Source: Aldersonia sp. NBC_00410 (GTDB lineage Bacteria > Actinomycetota > Actinomycetes > Mycobacteriales > Mycobacteriaceae). Taken from it: a stretch of 64,000 nt of DNA. The stretch covers positions 248,001-312,000 of the forward strand of contig NZ_JAPENM010000008.1 of assembly GCF_026342035.1 (NCBI RefSeq). The letters run 5' to 3'. Below, piece after piece: positions 51,838 through 59,897 of the stretch. The translations under genes were made by a program, and so were the position numbers. The notes below the pieces were generated by a model. It was not told where the DNA came from, ran no database searches, and saw only the letters and a program-made list of their open reading frames with translations. Within the stretch, counting starts at the first letter, position 1; every line of letters starts with the position of its first letter.

Positions 51838-52914
51838 CTATGCCCGGTAGCGCTCCGCGATCGAGCGGCGGTGCGCTGCGAGTGAGCCGTACAGCGAGCG
51901 GTTGAGCGCGGCCCGCTTGAGATAGACGTGCACGCCACTCTCCCAGGTGTATCCGATGCCGCCGTGCAGTTGCATCGCCTTACCGGTGATGTCGACCGCC
52001 GCGGCGCACGCGTATGACTTGGCCATGTGCGCGGCGAGCGCGGCATCCGCCGAATTCTCGGTCTGCCCAACCACGGCCGCCGCAACCAGCCGCCGCGCCA
52101 CCGACACCGCGACGAGCATGTCCGCGCAGGCGTGTTTCACCGCCTGGAACGAGCCGATCTTGCGACCGAACTGCTCGCGGACTCCGGCGTAGGCCACGGT
52201 CGCATCGAGCATGGCCGCCGCGATGCCGAGGCTGTCGCAGGCCACGGCAATCGCCGCGCGCTGCTGCAAACGGCGCAGCTCTTCCGGCCCGTCGCCGGCG
52301 AAGTGCCACACCGACTCCTGATCCACTTCGACACCCTCGGCGGTGATGTCGGCGAAGCGTCGGGTCGCGTCGACGACCGGCCGTTCACCGACGGTGATGC
52401 CGGCAGCGCTCGGAGCCACTGCGACCAATACCGGGCCATCGGATCCGATGGCGGGCAAGAGCAATCGGTCCGCTTCGATCCCATCGGCCACGAACTCGGC
52501 TCGTCCGGAGAGCACGGCGCCATGCGAGGTGAGCTCGAGCCGGAACGGACTCGGCTCCGGGCTCTCCCCCGGCAGCCCGACGACGGGGACGGCAGTGCCG
52601 CCGACCGTGGCACACAGCAACTCGTCACGGGCCGGGCTTGGCGCGAGGGCGTTCAGCGCTCCGACCGCGAGCGCAACCGAGGAGTACGGCCCGCGAGCAG
52701 CGGCTCGCCCCACCTCATCGAGGATCACGGCCACTTCCGCGAAAGTCGCATCCGCGCCGTCGAACTCGCCGCCGACCTCCAGGCCGAGCCAGCCCGACTG
52801 CGTGATCAGGCCCCAGTCGATCGACGCCTCCTCGCCGGCCTTCGCGAGCAGGTCCCTTGCGACCGATCGCAGTTCGTCGTGCAGTTCGGCGAGTTCGCTG
52901 GATGCGTGTGTCAT
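51838..52914 (-). CDS. Acyl-CoA dehydrogenase, small partner subunit
   Basis: A 358-residue, diverged acyl-CoA dehydrogenase homologue. The C-terminal domain is recognisable (REQFGRKIGSFQAVKHACADM and GKAMQLHGGIGYTWESGVH), but the middle domain is shortened and lacks the TEPxxGSD signature. This suits the second subunit of a heteromeric enzyme whose first subunit is the adjacent 52911-54104 gene; they overlap by 4 nt (ATGA). GIGYTWE keeps the Glu of the family's C-terminal motif. The FAD site would be shared between the subunits. Confidence 0.9.
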   Translation of the reverse strand: MTHASSELAELHDELRSVARDLLAKAGEEASIDWGLITQSGWLGLEVGGEFDGADATFAEVAVILDEVGRAAARGPYSSVALAVGALNALAPSPARDELLCATVGGTAVPVVGLPGESPEPSPFRLELTSHGAVLSGRAEFVADGIEADRLLLPAIGSDGPVLVAVAPSAAGITVGERPVVDATRRFADITAEGVEVDQESVWHFAGDGPEELRRLQQRAAIAVACDSLGIAAAMLDATVAYAGVREQFGRKIGSFQAVKHACADMLVAVSVARRLVAAAVVGQTENSADAALAAHMAKSYACAAAVDITGKAMQLHGGIGYTWESGVHVYLKRAALNRSLYGSLAAHRRSIAERYRA

Positions 52915-54104
52915 CGCGCAGCCTCCGGTTCGCGTGGCAGGCCGAGACCGCGCTCGCCGATGATCGTCCGCTGAATTTCGCTCGTACCGCCCGGAATCGT
53001 CCATTCCCACGAGCCGATGAAGTCGAGCATCCAGGCACCGGACTCCCACCCACTCGAGAGTGGTTTGCGCAGCTGAGTGTGCCCGGCAAGTCCGGCGACC
53101 TCGGTGGCGAAGTCCGTCATCCGCTGCAGCAGTTCGCTGTAGTACAGCTTCACGATCGAGGCGTCCGCGGGAGCGGGGTGATCGTTGGACACGAGATCGG
53201 TGCACAGTGCGCGCAGGCCGGTCAGCTCGGTCTCCAGTGTCGCGAGCCGATCGAGGACCAACGGATCATCCAGTGCGCGTTCGCCGTCCGATCCGGGACG
53301 GCCGCACATCTGCACCAGCCAGCGGAAGCCGCCATGATGCAGACGCTCGGCGAGTTCGAGCATCGTCATACCGCGTTCGGCACCGAGCGTCTGCTGCGCG
53401 ACCTGCCAGCCCTGGTTCTCCGGTCCGACGAGCCGGTCGGCCGGAATCTCGACGTCGTCGAGGAAGATTTCGCAGAAGTGCGACTCGCCGGTGGCCTGCC
53501 GGATCGGACGGACCTCGATGCCGGGCGTGCGCATGTCGAGCAGGAAATACGAGATGCCCCGCCGCTTCGGCGCATCCGGATCGGTGCGAGCCAGCAACAG
53601 GCACCAGTCGGCGTGCATGGCGCCGCTCGCCCAGAGCTTCTGGCCATTCACGATATAGCTGTCGCCCACCTTGCGTGCCGAGGTGGCGAGCGAGGCCATA
53701 TCCGATCCGGCACCGGGTTCGGAAAACCCCTGACACCAGATCTCGCCGTCGAGGATGGCCGGAAGGTGTTGGTTACGTTGGGCTTCCGTGCCGGCCGCGA
53801 GCAGCGTCGAGGCGGCATGATGGATCGAGACGAAGGCCAGCACGAGGCGGGGCGCGTCATGCTTGGCGAGTTCCTGATAGAGCACGACCTGCTCGGCGAC
53901 CGACATGCCGCCGCCCCATTCCCTCGGCCAGTGCGGTACGGCAAAGCCGGCGGACCGCAGTTCCTGGAACCACTCCTTCTGGAACCGGACGAACTCGTCC
54001 TCTCCGACACCGGTTTGCGTCTGCCGCCAGTCCACGGGGATGTGTTCGCGACACCATTCCCGCACCGAGGTGCGTAACTCGTCGAGGTGTTCGCTCGTCG
54101 TCAT
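52911..54104 (-). CDS. Acyl-CoA dehydrogenase, large partner subunit
   Basis: A 397-residue acyl-CoA dehydrogenase. WCQGFSEPGAGSDMASLAT is the middle-domain signature, VNGQKLWASGAMHADWC the flavin side, and the C-terminus has GGTSEIQRTIIGERGLGLP. The N-terminal PREWGGGMSVAEQVVLYQEL resembles steroid-type FadE proteins. Paired with the shorter gene at 51838 by a 4-nt overlap, it probably forms an alpha2-beta2 enzyme. A crotonase gene precedes it on the same transcript, overlapping by 4 nt. The substrate is unknown but likely bulky, as heteromeric enzymes act on ring-bearing acyl-CoAs. Confidence 0.93.
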   Translation of the reverse strand: MTTSEHLDELRTSVREWCREHIPVDWRQTQTGVGEDEFVRFQKEWFQELRSAGFAVPHWPREWGGGMSVAEQVVLYQELAKHDAPRLVLAFVSIHHAASTLLAAGTEAQRNQHLPAILDGEIWCQGFSEPGAGSDMASLATSARKVGDSYIVNGQKLWASGAMHADWCLLLARTDPDAPKRRGISYFLLDMRTPGIEVRPIRQATGESHFCEIFLDDVEIPADRLVGPENQGWQVAQQTLGAERGMTMLELAERLHHGGFRWLVQMCGRPGSDGERALDDPLVLDRLATLETELTGLRALCTDLVSNDHPAPADASIVKLYYSELLQRMTDFATEVAGLAGHTQLRKPLSSGWESGAWMLDFIGSWEWTIPGGTSEIQRTIIGERGLGLPREPEAAR

Positions 54105-54880
54105 CGGCGCGCCTTGGCCCGCAGCGCGAGCAGCCGCTCTCGGTGCTCATCGCTCTGCATGGAGACGACCTCGGCGGCGAACCCGGCCTGCATCGGGCCG
54201 CCGAGTGCCTGCGACAGGTACATGTTGACCACCCGTTTCGTACCGCGCAGCGCTTCGACGGGTTGCGCGGCCAGCCGTGCAGCGAGGCGATGGGCGTCGT
54301 CGAGCAGCTCCTCCGGGGTGCTTGTCTCCGATGCGAGCCCCAACTCGACGGCCTTCGCCGCGGGGATGCGGTCGCCGGTGTAGAGGTACTGGCGCGAGCG
54401 CAGGATTGGGGTCAGCAGCGGCCAGAACGCGGCGCCGCCGTCGCCGGCAACGAGACCGACCGCGACGTGCGGATCGGCGAGATAAGCGGTTTCGGACATC
54501 AGGACGACGTCGCACAGCACGGCGATGCTGCCGCCGAGGCCGACCGCGGCGCCGTTCACCGCCGCGATCACCGGCAGCGGAAACCGCAGCATCTCCTCGA
54601 TGATCTGCGCGCCCTCCCGGATACTTTCGTCGCGGGCGACGGGATCGTCGAGAAACGACGTGATCCAGTCGAGGTCGCCACCCGCGCTGAACGCGCGGCC
54701 CGCGCCGGTGAGGATGACCACCTTGGCATCGAGGTCCGCGGCGATCTGGCGCCATACGTTGGCCAGCGCCCAATGCAGCGGGCGGTTGATCGCGTTCAGG
54801 TCGTCGGGCCGGTTGATGCACACCGTGCGGATGGGGCCGTCGGCGGTGACGCTCAGTTCCGGTGGCAGGTCGTAGTTCAC
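54101..54880 (-). CDS. Enoyl-CoA hydratase/isomerase family protein
   Basis: A 259-residue crotonase. TVCINRPDDLNAINRPL, AFSAGGDLDWITSF (first oxyanion loop) and NGAAVGLGGSIAVLCD (second) are present. ADPHVAVGLVAGDGGAAFWP links it to the crotonases at 24545 and 25333, which have the same DPH/DSH-V-GLV element in place of the usual catalytic-Glu segment. GTG 54880 overlaps the TGA of the upstream dehydrogenase (GTGA). It is placed between two dehydrogenase pairs, consistent with successive dehydrogenation and hydration. Confidence 0.91.
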   Translation of the reverse strand: MNYDLPPELSVTADGPIRTVCINRPDDLNAINRPLHWALANVWRQIAADLDAKVVILTGAGRAFSAGGDLDWITSFLDDPVARDESIREGAQIIEEMLRFPLPVIAAVNGAAVGLGGSIAVLCDVVLMSETAYLADPHVAVGLVAGDGGAAFWPLLTPILRSRQYLYTGDRIPAAKAVELGLASETSTPEELLDDAHRLAARLAAQPVEALRGTKRVVNMYLSQALGGPMQAGFAAEVVSMQSDEHRERLLALRAKARR

Positions 54881-55896
54881 GAGACGCGCTCCGCGTCGGA
54901 GACGCCCTCGTGCAGCGCATCGCCGAAAAGTCCGGTGAGCCCGGCAGTCCCGATGCGGCGGGTCAACTCGTCCAATGTCCCGGACGGGCCGAGCGGCAGT
55001 CGCCGCAACGGCAGGCTGTAGCGCGAAAGCCACGACAGCTGCGTCTCGTCGCAGAACCCGCTCGCGCCGTGCAACTGATGCGCCACCCGGAAGACCGTGT
55101 CCGCCGCGTCGAGGGCAGCCACCCGGAGCGAAAGCGCGTCCGCGAGCGCATCGGGCCGGCCGGCCTGCACGCTCCACAGCGCGTACTTGGCGAGAATGTC
55201 GAGACCGCTGCGCTCGAGTTCGGCGTCGGTGAGCTGGAACTGCACGCTCTGCAGCCGGGCCAGCGGCTGACCGAACTGCTCGCGCAACAGCACATGCGAT
55301 CGCGTTAGATCGAGCGCCCGATCGAGCATTCCGAGCAGCGTCCAGCACGGCAGCACCAGACCCAGCGCTACGTCTGCTGCGCCGTCTTTGTCGAGCGGCT
55401 GAAGGTCGAGGGATGCGACGAATGCCGTCGTACGGGGGGAAGCATCGGTCGGACGCGGTACCGCGGAGCTACGTTCGCCGTCCAATGTCACTGCAGCCCA
55501 ACGTAGATCGACGTCAGAGATCGCGCCCTTCGGCGCCGGTCCGGTAACCACGACCAGACCGTCGACATCGAGGTCGGCGGGCCGGGCGAGTCGTTCCGCA
55601 ACCGGATACGGCACCGCCCAGTAGCCGGCGCTTCGGCACAATGCCGCCGCCGCTTCCAACTCCTCCGCGTCTCCACGGGGGTCTAGCTCCCATGCGCCGA
55701 GTCCGTCGAAGACTTCCGTCACCAGGTCGGCACGCCCGGCCGGATCCAGCTCCGCTCGCTGGATCAACTCGTCGCCGCCGGCGGCTTCGAATGCCCGTAA
55801 TGCAAGGCTGCCGTATTCGGTGGCCTCCGCACTGAGTTCGATCTGCATACCGTCCTCCGCTACGGGCTCGATGTCCCGCTGCGTGCTCGTTGTCAT
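54877..55896 (-). CDS. Acyl-CoA dehydrogenase, small partner subunit
   Basis: A 339-residue, strongly diverged acyl-CoA dehydrogenase homologue. Only the C-terminal domain is easy to see: LLREQFGQPLARLQSVQFQLTD and HQLHGASGFCDETQLSWLSR. The catalytic middle-domain signature is missing, so it is unlikely to act alone. It overlaps the full-size dehydrogenase at 55893 by 4 nt, and the two should form the third heteromeric pair in this window. ATG 55896 starts MTTSTQRDIEP. The acidic, alanine-rich N-terminal half is typical of such partner subunits. Confidence 0.88.
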   Translation of the reverse strand: MTTSTQRDIEPVAEDGMQIELSAEATEYGSLALRAFEAAGGDELIQRAELDPAGRADLVTEVFDGLGAWELDPRGDAEELEAAAALCRSAGYWAVPYPVAERLARPADLDVDGLVVVTGPAPKGAISDVDLRWAAVTLDGERSSAVPRPTDASPRTTAFVASLDLQPLDKDGAADVALGLVLPCWTLLGMLDRALDLTRSHVLLREQFGQPLARLQSVQFQLTDAELERSGLDILAKYALWSVQAGRPDALADALSLRVAALDAADTVFRVAHQLHGASGFCDETQLSWLSRYSLPLRRLPLGPSGTLDELTRRIGTAGLTGLFGDALHEGVSDAERVS

Positions 55897-57059
55897 GATG
55901 TTGCCAGTAGGGCTCGGGCGAGCAGAATCCGTTGCATCTCAATGCTTCCCGATGCGACAGTGGATGCGCGCGAATACTTCCAATGGTCGTCGACCTTGCT
56001 CCGGAACCGGGCGGCCAGGCCGCCATCCAGTTCGGAATCCGTCGCGTAGGCGGCAATTTCGACGAGCAGATCGGCACTGTCCTGATCGAGCTTTGTCACC
56101 GCGATCCGATACGCCGCGGCGTCCCCCGGCCGCACCCGGTCCTCGCTCTGCATCGCAACCACGCGATAGGCCATCAGCCGTGCCCGCCGGCAGTGCACGA
56201 GCATCCGCGCCCAGCGGCCGCGCAAGTCTGCGGGCATCTCGTCCCACCGGTCGGCAAGCACCTCGGGTGCCGACTGCAACAACCGCTCGCAGCGCGCGTA
56301 GCGGGCGATGCCGACCCGTTCGAAGGACAGCACCTCCTGCACGACCTTCCAGCCCTCGTCCACGGGCCCGAGCACATCGGCCTCGGTCACCCTCAGGTCG
56401 TCGATGAAGACCTCGTTGAGGTGGTGCGGGCCGAGCATGGCGCGGATCGGACGCACCTCGATACCGGGTCGCGACATCGGCACGAGGAAGATCGTCAGCC
56501 CCTGCTGTTTGCGTTCGCCGGTCGAGGTACGGGCGAGCAGAAAGCACCACTGCGCCATCGTCGCGTACGAGGTCCAGATCTTCTGGCCCGTGACTCGCCA
56601 GCCGTCCCCATCGGGTTTGGCAGTGGTGCGCAGCGAGGCGAGATCGGAACCGGCGTTGGGTTCGCTGAAGCCCTGGCACCAGATGACTTCGCCGCGCGCG
56701 ATCAGCGGGAGGTGGGTGCGCTGCTGCTCGACGGTCCCGTGCCGCATGATCGTCGGACCGACCCAGTTGACGCCCATGTACTGGGCGCCGCGTGGTTCGT
56801 GCTGCGCCCACATTTCCTCGCGCACCGCGGTCTGCTCCCATACCGAGCCGCCGCGCCCACCGAATTCCTCGGGCCACGCCAGGCAGAGCAGTTCTCGTTC
56901 CGCAAGCACACGGCAAAACTGCTGGGCGGTTGCCAAATCCGCCGGATCATCGGTGAATGCGCCGAGAAAGTCCGCCGGGACGTGCTCGGCTACGAGGCCG
57001 CGCAACTCCGCGCGCAGCGCGGTGACCGCGTCCCCCATGGTGAAGTCCATAACCTGCAC
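55893..57059 (-). CDS. Acyl-CoA dehydrogenase, large partner subunit
   Basis: A 388-residue acyl-CoA dehydrogenase. WPEEFGGRGGSVWEQTAV, WCQGFSEPNAGSDLASLRT and TGQKIWTSYATMAQWCFLLART are standard. The C-terminal YSRASTVASGSIEMQRILLA lacks the common GGT-SEIQ and has ASGSIEMQ, typical of the steroid-type subgroup. ATG 57059 (MQVMDF) or 57050 (MDF) could be the start. It is the first gene of the five-gene minus-strand operon; the B3 operator begins only 10 nt upstream of the start codon, so bound regulator would block transcription. Confidence 0.93.
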   Translation of the reverse strand: MQVMDFTMGDAVTALRAELRGLVAEHVPADFLGAFTDDPADLATAQQFCRVLAERELLCLAWPEEFGGRGGSVWEQTAVREEMWAQHEPRGAQYMGVNWVGPTIMRHGTVEQQRTHLPLIARGEVIWCQGFSEPNAGSDLASLRTTAKPDGDGWRVTGQKIWTSYATMAQWCFLLARTSTGERKQQGLTIFLVPMSRPGIEVRPIRAMLGPHHLNEVFIDDLRVTEADVLGPVDEGWKVVQEVLSFERVGIARYARCERLLQSAPEVLADRWDEMPADLRGRWARMLVHCRRARLMAYRVVAMQSEDRVRPGDAAAYRIAVTKLDQDSADLLVEIAAYATDSELDGGLAARFRSKVDDHWKYSRASTVASGSIEMQRILLARALLATS

Positions 57060-57068
57060 GGTAATTCA

Positions 57069-57095
57069 ATCCTCATAAGGATAGCAATCCTTGCA
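57069..57095. promoter_or_regulatory. GntR-type operator, site B3 (palindrome plus half-site)
   Basis: ATCCT-CATA-AGGAT (57069-57082) followed by the half-site ATCCTTGCA (57087-57095), with starts 18 bp apart. It lies between the dehydrogenase operon and the GntR gene and so could regulate both. Confidence 0.72.
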
Positions 57096-57133
57096 TTGTC
57101 TATATCTATGTATGGGATAGCCGGGACCCATGT

Positions 57134-57952
57134 ATGGTTGCGCATGTGACGACGCCCCGCCGTGGCCGGATTCCGCAACGGCGGATCGCGGAAACTGTTG
57201 CCGCGGAGTTGCGTGTCCGGATCCTCGCCGGTGACGACGACTACCGCCTACCCACCCAGGATCAACTGGTGCAGGACTTCGGCGTCAGCTATCCGTCGAT
57301 CCGCGAGGCCCTGCGCATCCTGGAGACCGAAGGACTCGTGACGGTGCGGCGCGGCAACGTCGGCGGCGCGGAGGTGCACCGTCCCGACGCGTCCTCGGCT
57401 GCCTACCACCTCGGCCTTGCGTTGCAAGGAGCGCGGGTGACACTCGGCGATCTCGCGACCGGGTTGCGGACACTCGAACCGATCTGCGCTGCCGAGTGCG
57501 CACGCCGAGAGGATCGCAACGAGGTAGTCGTGCCGGCACTCGAAGCCAGCATCAAGGGCTCCGTGGAAAAGGTCGAAGAGGGCGTGACATTCACCCACGC
57601 CGCACGCGAATTCCACGACCTCATCGTCAAATTCACGCCCAACGTCACCATCCGCTATGTGGTCTCCACGCTGGTCACGCTGTGGTCGGCGCAGGAAGAG
57701 GCGTGGGCGGAGGTGCTCACCAGGCGGGGCGAGTACCCGTATCAGTCGGAGCGCGCCGAAGCCGTTCATACGCACGAACGCATCGTCGAGGAGATTGCCG
57801 CGGGCCGGGCGGAAGAGGCGGAGCGGCTCTATCGCGCGCACCTCGCCGCGACTCAGGCATTGGTGCTCGAGCGCTACGACAACGGCGTGGTCAACGCGTC
57901 CTCGGACATGGCTCACCTCGCGATCCAGTCCACCCAGCGCGCCCGCGTTTGA
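57134..57952 (+). CDS. GntR-family transcriptional regulator with FCD domain (FadR-like)
   Basis: A 272-residue regulator. The winged helix is at the N-terminus: RIAETVAAELRVRIL, LPTQDQLVQDFGVSYPSIREALRILETEGLVTVRRG. The helical FCD ligand-binding domain follows, with AREFHDLIVKFTPN (Asp/His region) and HTHERIVEEIAAGRAEEAERLYRAHL containing the His residues that usually bind metal or ligand. ATG 57134 has only a weak ribosome-binding site; GTG 57146 is an alternative. The B-type palindromes at 45.3, 57.1 and 58.2 kb make it the probable regulator of the second block and of itself. Confidence 0.93.
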   Translation: MVAHVTTPRRGRIPQRRIAETVAAELRVRILAGDDDYRLPTQDQLVQDFGVSYPSIREALRILETEGLVTVRRGNVGGAEVHRPDASSAAYHLGLALQGARVTLGDLATGLRTLEPICAAECARREDRNEVVVPALEASIKGSVEKVEEGVTFTHAAREFHDLIVKFTPNVTIRYVVSTLVTLWSAQEEAWAEVLTRRGEYPYQSERAEAVHTHERIVEEIAAGRAEEAERLYRAHLAATQALVLERYDNGVVNASSDMAHLAIQSTQRARV

Positions 57953-58304
57953 TCGGGACCCACCGCGGCCAACCTTTCGCTATCCAAGCGAGCGTCTGCT
58001 CGCGTCGCGAAATGATCTGCGGCGGAACGGGAATTGTAGATCTGCGCGCTGTTGAACTCGGCGCGGCAATCGCCGGCGTCGCAGGACTCATCGCACCGCG
58101 TCACACACGTCATGCACGGCACAGGTCGAACCGACCACCCGTTGAATGGCCTATGCTATGTCTATCCTTGTAAAGATAACAAACCTTGCATTCTCAACCC
58201 CCGCGTACGTAGACTCCTCGTCGCGAGGTGGTCTGCATCACACGGCTGAATGGCCACGGCCCCTCACCGACCTTCCGAGTCCTCACGACCCCAGGAGGCC
58301 CACC
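57953..58304. other. 352-nt intergenic region upstream of the ring-oxidation operon
   Basis: No supported gene. The last third contains operator B4 with its trailing half-site, and AGGAGG at 58293-58298 is the ribosome-binding site of the next gene. The first 180 nt hold nothing recognisable. Confidence 0.7.
58164..58190. promoter_or_regulatory. GntR-type operator, site B4 (palindrome plus half-site)
   Basis: ATCCTTGTAAAGAT (58164-58177), one base from a perfect palindrome, followed by AACCTTGCA (58182-58190). The palindrome-to-half-site distance is again 18 bp, as at B3. It lies 127 nt before the SMP-30-like gene. Confidence 0.72.
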
Positions 58305-59897
58305 TTGACGCAGGGTGCGCGCTATGCCAGCTCTTCGATCCAGCTCGCCGAAGGGTGGGCGCTGCAACGCCTGACCCAGCCGAGCCGTCTGTTCGGCGCA
58401 AACGGTCTGCGCACCGGCCCCGACGGCCGTATCTACATCGCGCAAGTTGCCGGCAGCACGATCAGCGCGCTCGACGTCGAAACCGGCGAGGTCGAGACGA
58501 TCAGCGCCAAGGGCAGCGACGTCATCGCGCCCGACGACGTGGCCTTCGACTCCCGCGGCGACATGTACATCACCGAGTACTACGACGGACGAGTGAGCGT
58601 GCGCGAGGCCAACGGCACGACGCGCCTGCTGCGCGACGATCTGCCCGGCGCCAATGGCATCACGATCCACCAGGACCGCCTCTTCGTGAACGAGTGCCGC
58701 ATCGGCGGGCGCCTGATGGAGGTCGACCGAAGCGGCGGTGCGCCCAAGGTCCTGCTCGATCAACTGCCCATGCCCAACGGTATGGAGGTCGGCCCCGACG
58801 GCAAGCTCTATTACCCCCTGTTGGGCACCAACGAGATCTGGCGCATCGATCCCAACGGCGGCGAGCCCGAGCGGGTCGCGGACGGACTCGGCGGACCCGA
58901 CGCGGTCAAGTTCGACTCGCAGGGCTTCATCGTCTCCACCCAGGTCGGTTCCGGCCAGGTGCTGCGGATCGATCCGCGCAACGGCGAAAGCACGCTGCTC
59001 GCTCAGCTCACTCCCGGGCTGGACAACCTCACCTTCCTCGGCGACCGGCTGTTCGTGTCGAGCTTCACCGGACAGATCACCGAGATCCTGGGCAACGGCG
59101 AGACGCGTGCCACGCTGCCCGATGGTCTGACCTGGCCGCTCGACCTCACCACCGGCGCCGATGGCACCGTGTACATCGCCGACGGCACGTTCCTGCTTGC
59201 GCTTGCGCCGGGCGGCGAACTCAGTGTTCTGGGAATGCTTTTCAGCCCCGGGTGGCCCGGATACATTCGCGGCCTCACCGCGGTGGGCGACGGCGAGTTC
59301 ATCGTCACCAGCTCCGAAGGCCAGGTGTCGCGCTACCGTCCGGCCACCGCGGAAAGCGAGTTGCTCGTCGACGGGCTCGGCCAGCTCTACGGCGTCGCGG
59401 TTGCCTCGAACGGCGCCATCGCCACCACCGATCTCGCGGGCGGGCGGGTCTACACCGTCGCCGACGGCAAGGCCGAGGAGGTTGCCGCCGAGCTGGCGCA
59501 GCCAATCGACGTCGCCTTCACGAGTGACGGCACGCTGCTTGTCTCGGAGTCGGGCGCGGGCCGCATCGTCCGGGTCACCGGGTCCGGCACCGACACCGTC
59601 GTGGACGGCTTGGAGACCCCGCACGGCATCCTCGTCCAGGATGGTCTGCTGTACATCGTCGATGTCGGCGCAAAGACGCTGGTTTCCGTCGATCTCGAGT
59701 CCAAGGCTCGCGAGGTCGTGGCGAACAACCTGCCGGTCGGTGCGCCCGAGGGCGTGACCCCGAAGCCGCTGGTCGGCATTGCGCCGTTCTCCGGTCCGCA
59801 GGGTCCGTTCGCCGGCATCGCGGTCGGACCGGATGGGACTCTGTATATCTCCGGTGACGCCGAGGGCAGTGTTCTGGCGGTCCGGAAGCAGCGGTGA
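58305..59897 (+). CDS. SMP-30/gluconolactonase-like beta-propeller protein
   Basis: A 530-residue protein made of repeated propeller blades, e.g. GPDGRIYIAQ, DSRGDMYITEYYDG, VGPDGKLYYPLLGTNEIWR, GADGTVYIADG and VGPDGTLYISGDAEG. SMP-30/gluconolactonase enzymes are about 300 residues, so this is nearly twice the length and may contain two propellers. TTG 58305 follows AGGAGG by 6 nt. No signal peptide is seen. As the first gene of an operon with a Rieske oxygenase and a Baeyer-Villiger monooxygenase, lactone hydrolysis is a reasonable proposal. A non-enzymatic NHL-type role cannot be excluded. Confidence 0.82.
   Translation: MTQGARYASSSIQLAEGWALQRLTQPSRLFGANGLRTGPDGRIYIAQVAGSTISALDVETGEVETISAKGSDVIAPDDVAFDSRGDMYITEYYDGRVSVREANGTTRLLRDDLPGANGITIHQDRLFVNECRIGGRLMEVDRSGGAPKVLLDQLPMPNGMEVGPDGKLYYPLLGTNEIWRIDPNGGEPERVADGLGGPDAVKFDSQGFIVSTQVGSGQVLRIDPRNGESTLLAQLTPGLDNLTFLGDRLFVSSFTGQITEILGNGETRATLPDGLTWPLDLTTGADGTVYIADGTFLLALAPGGELSVLGMLFSPGWPGYIRGLTAVGDGEFIVTSSEGQVSRYRPATAESELLVDGLGQLYGVAVASNGAIATTDLAGGRVYTVADGKAEEVAAELAQPIDVAFTSDGTLLVSESGAGRIVRVTGSGTDTVVDGLETPHGILVQDGLLYIVDVGAKTLVSVDLESKAREVVANNLPVGAPEGVTPKPLVGIAPFSGPQGPFAGIAVGPDGTLYISGDAEGSVLAVRKQR

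Noticed and set aside
58052-58249. Small frame in the gap before the SMP-30-like gene
   Set aside because: It has no ribosome-binding site, runs across operator B4 and shows no recognisable motif.
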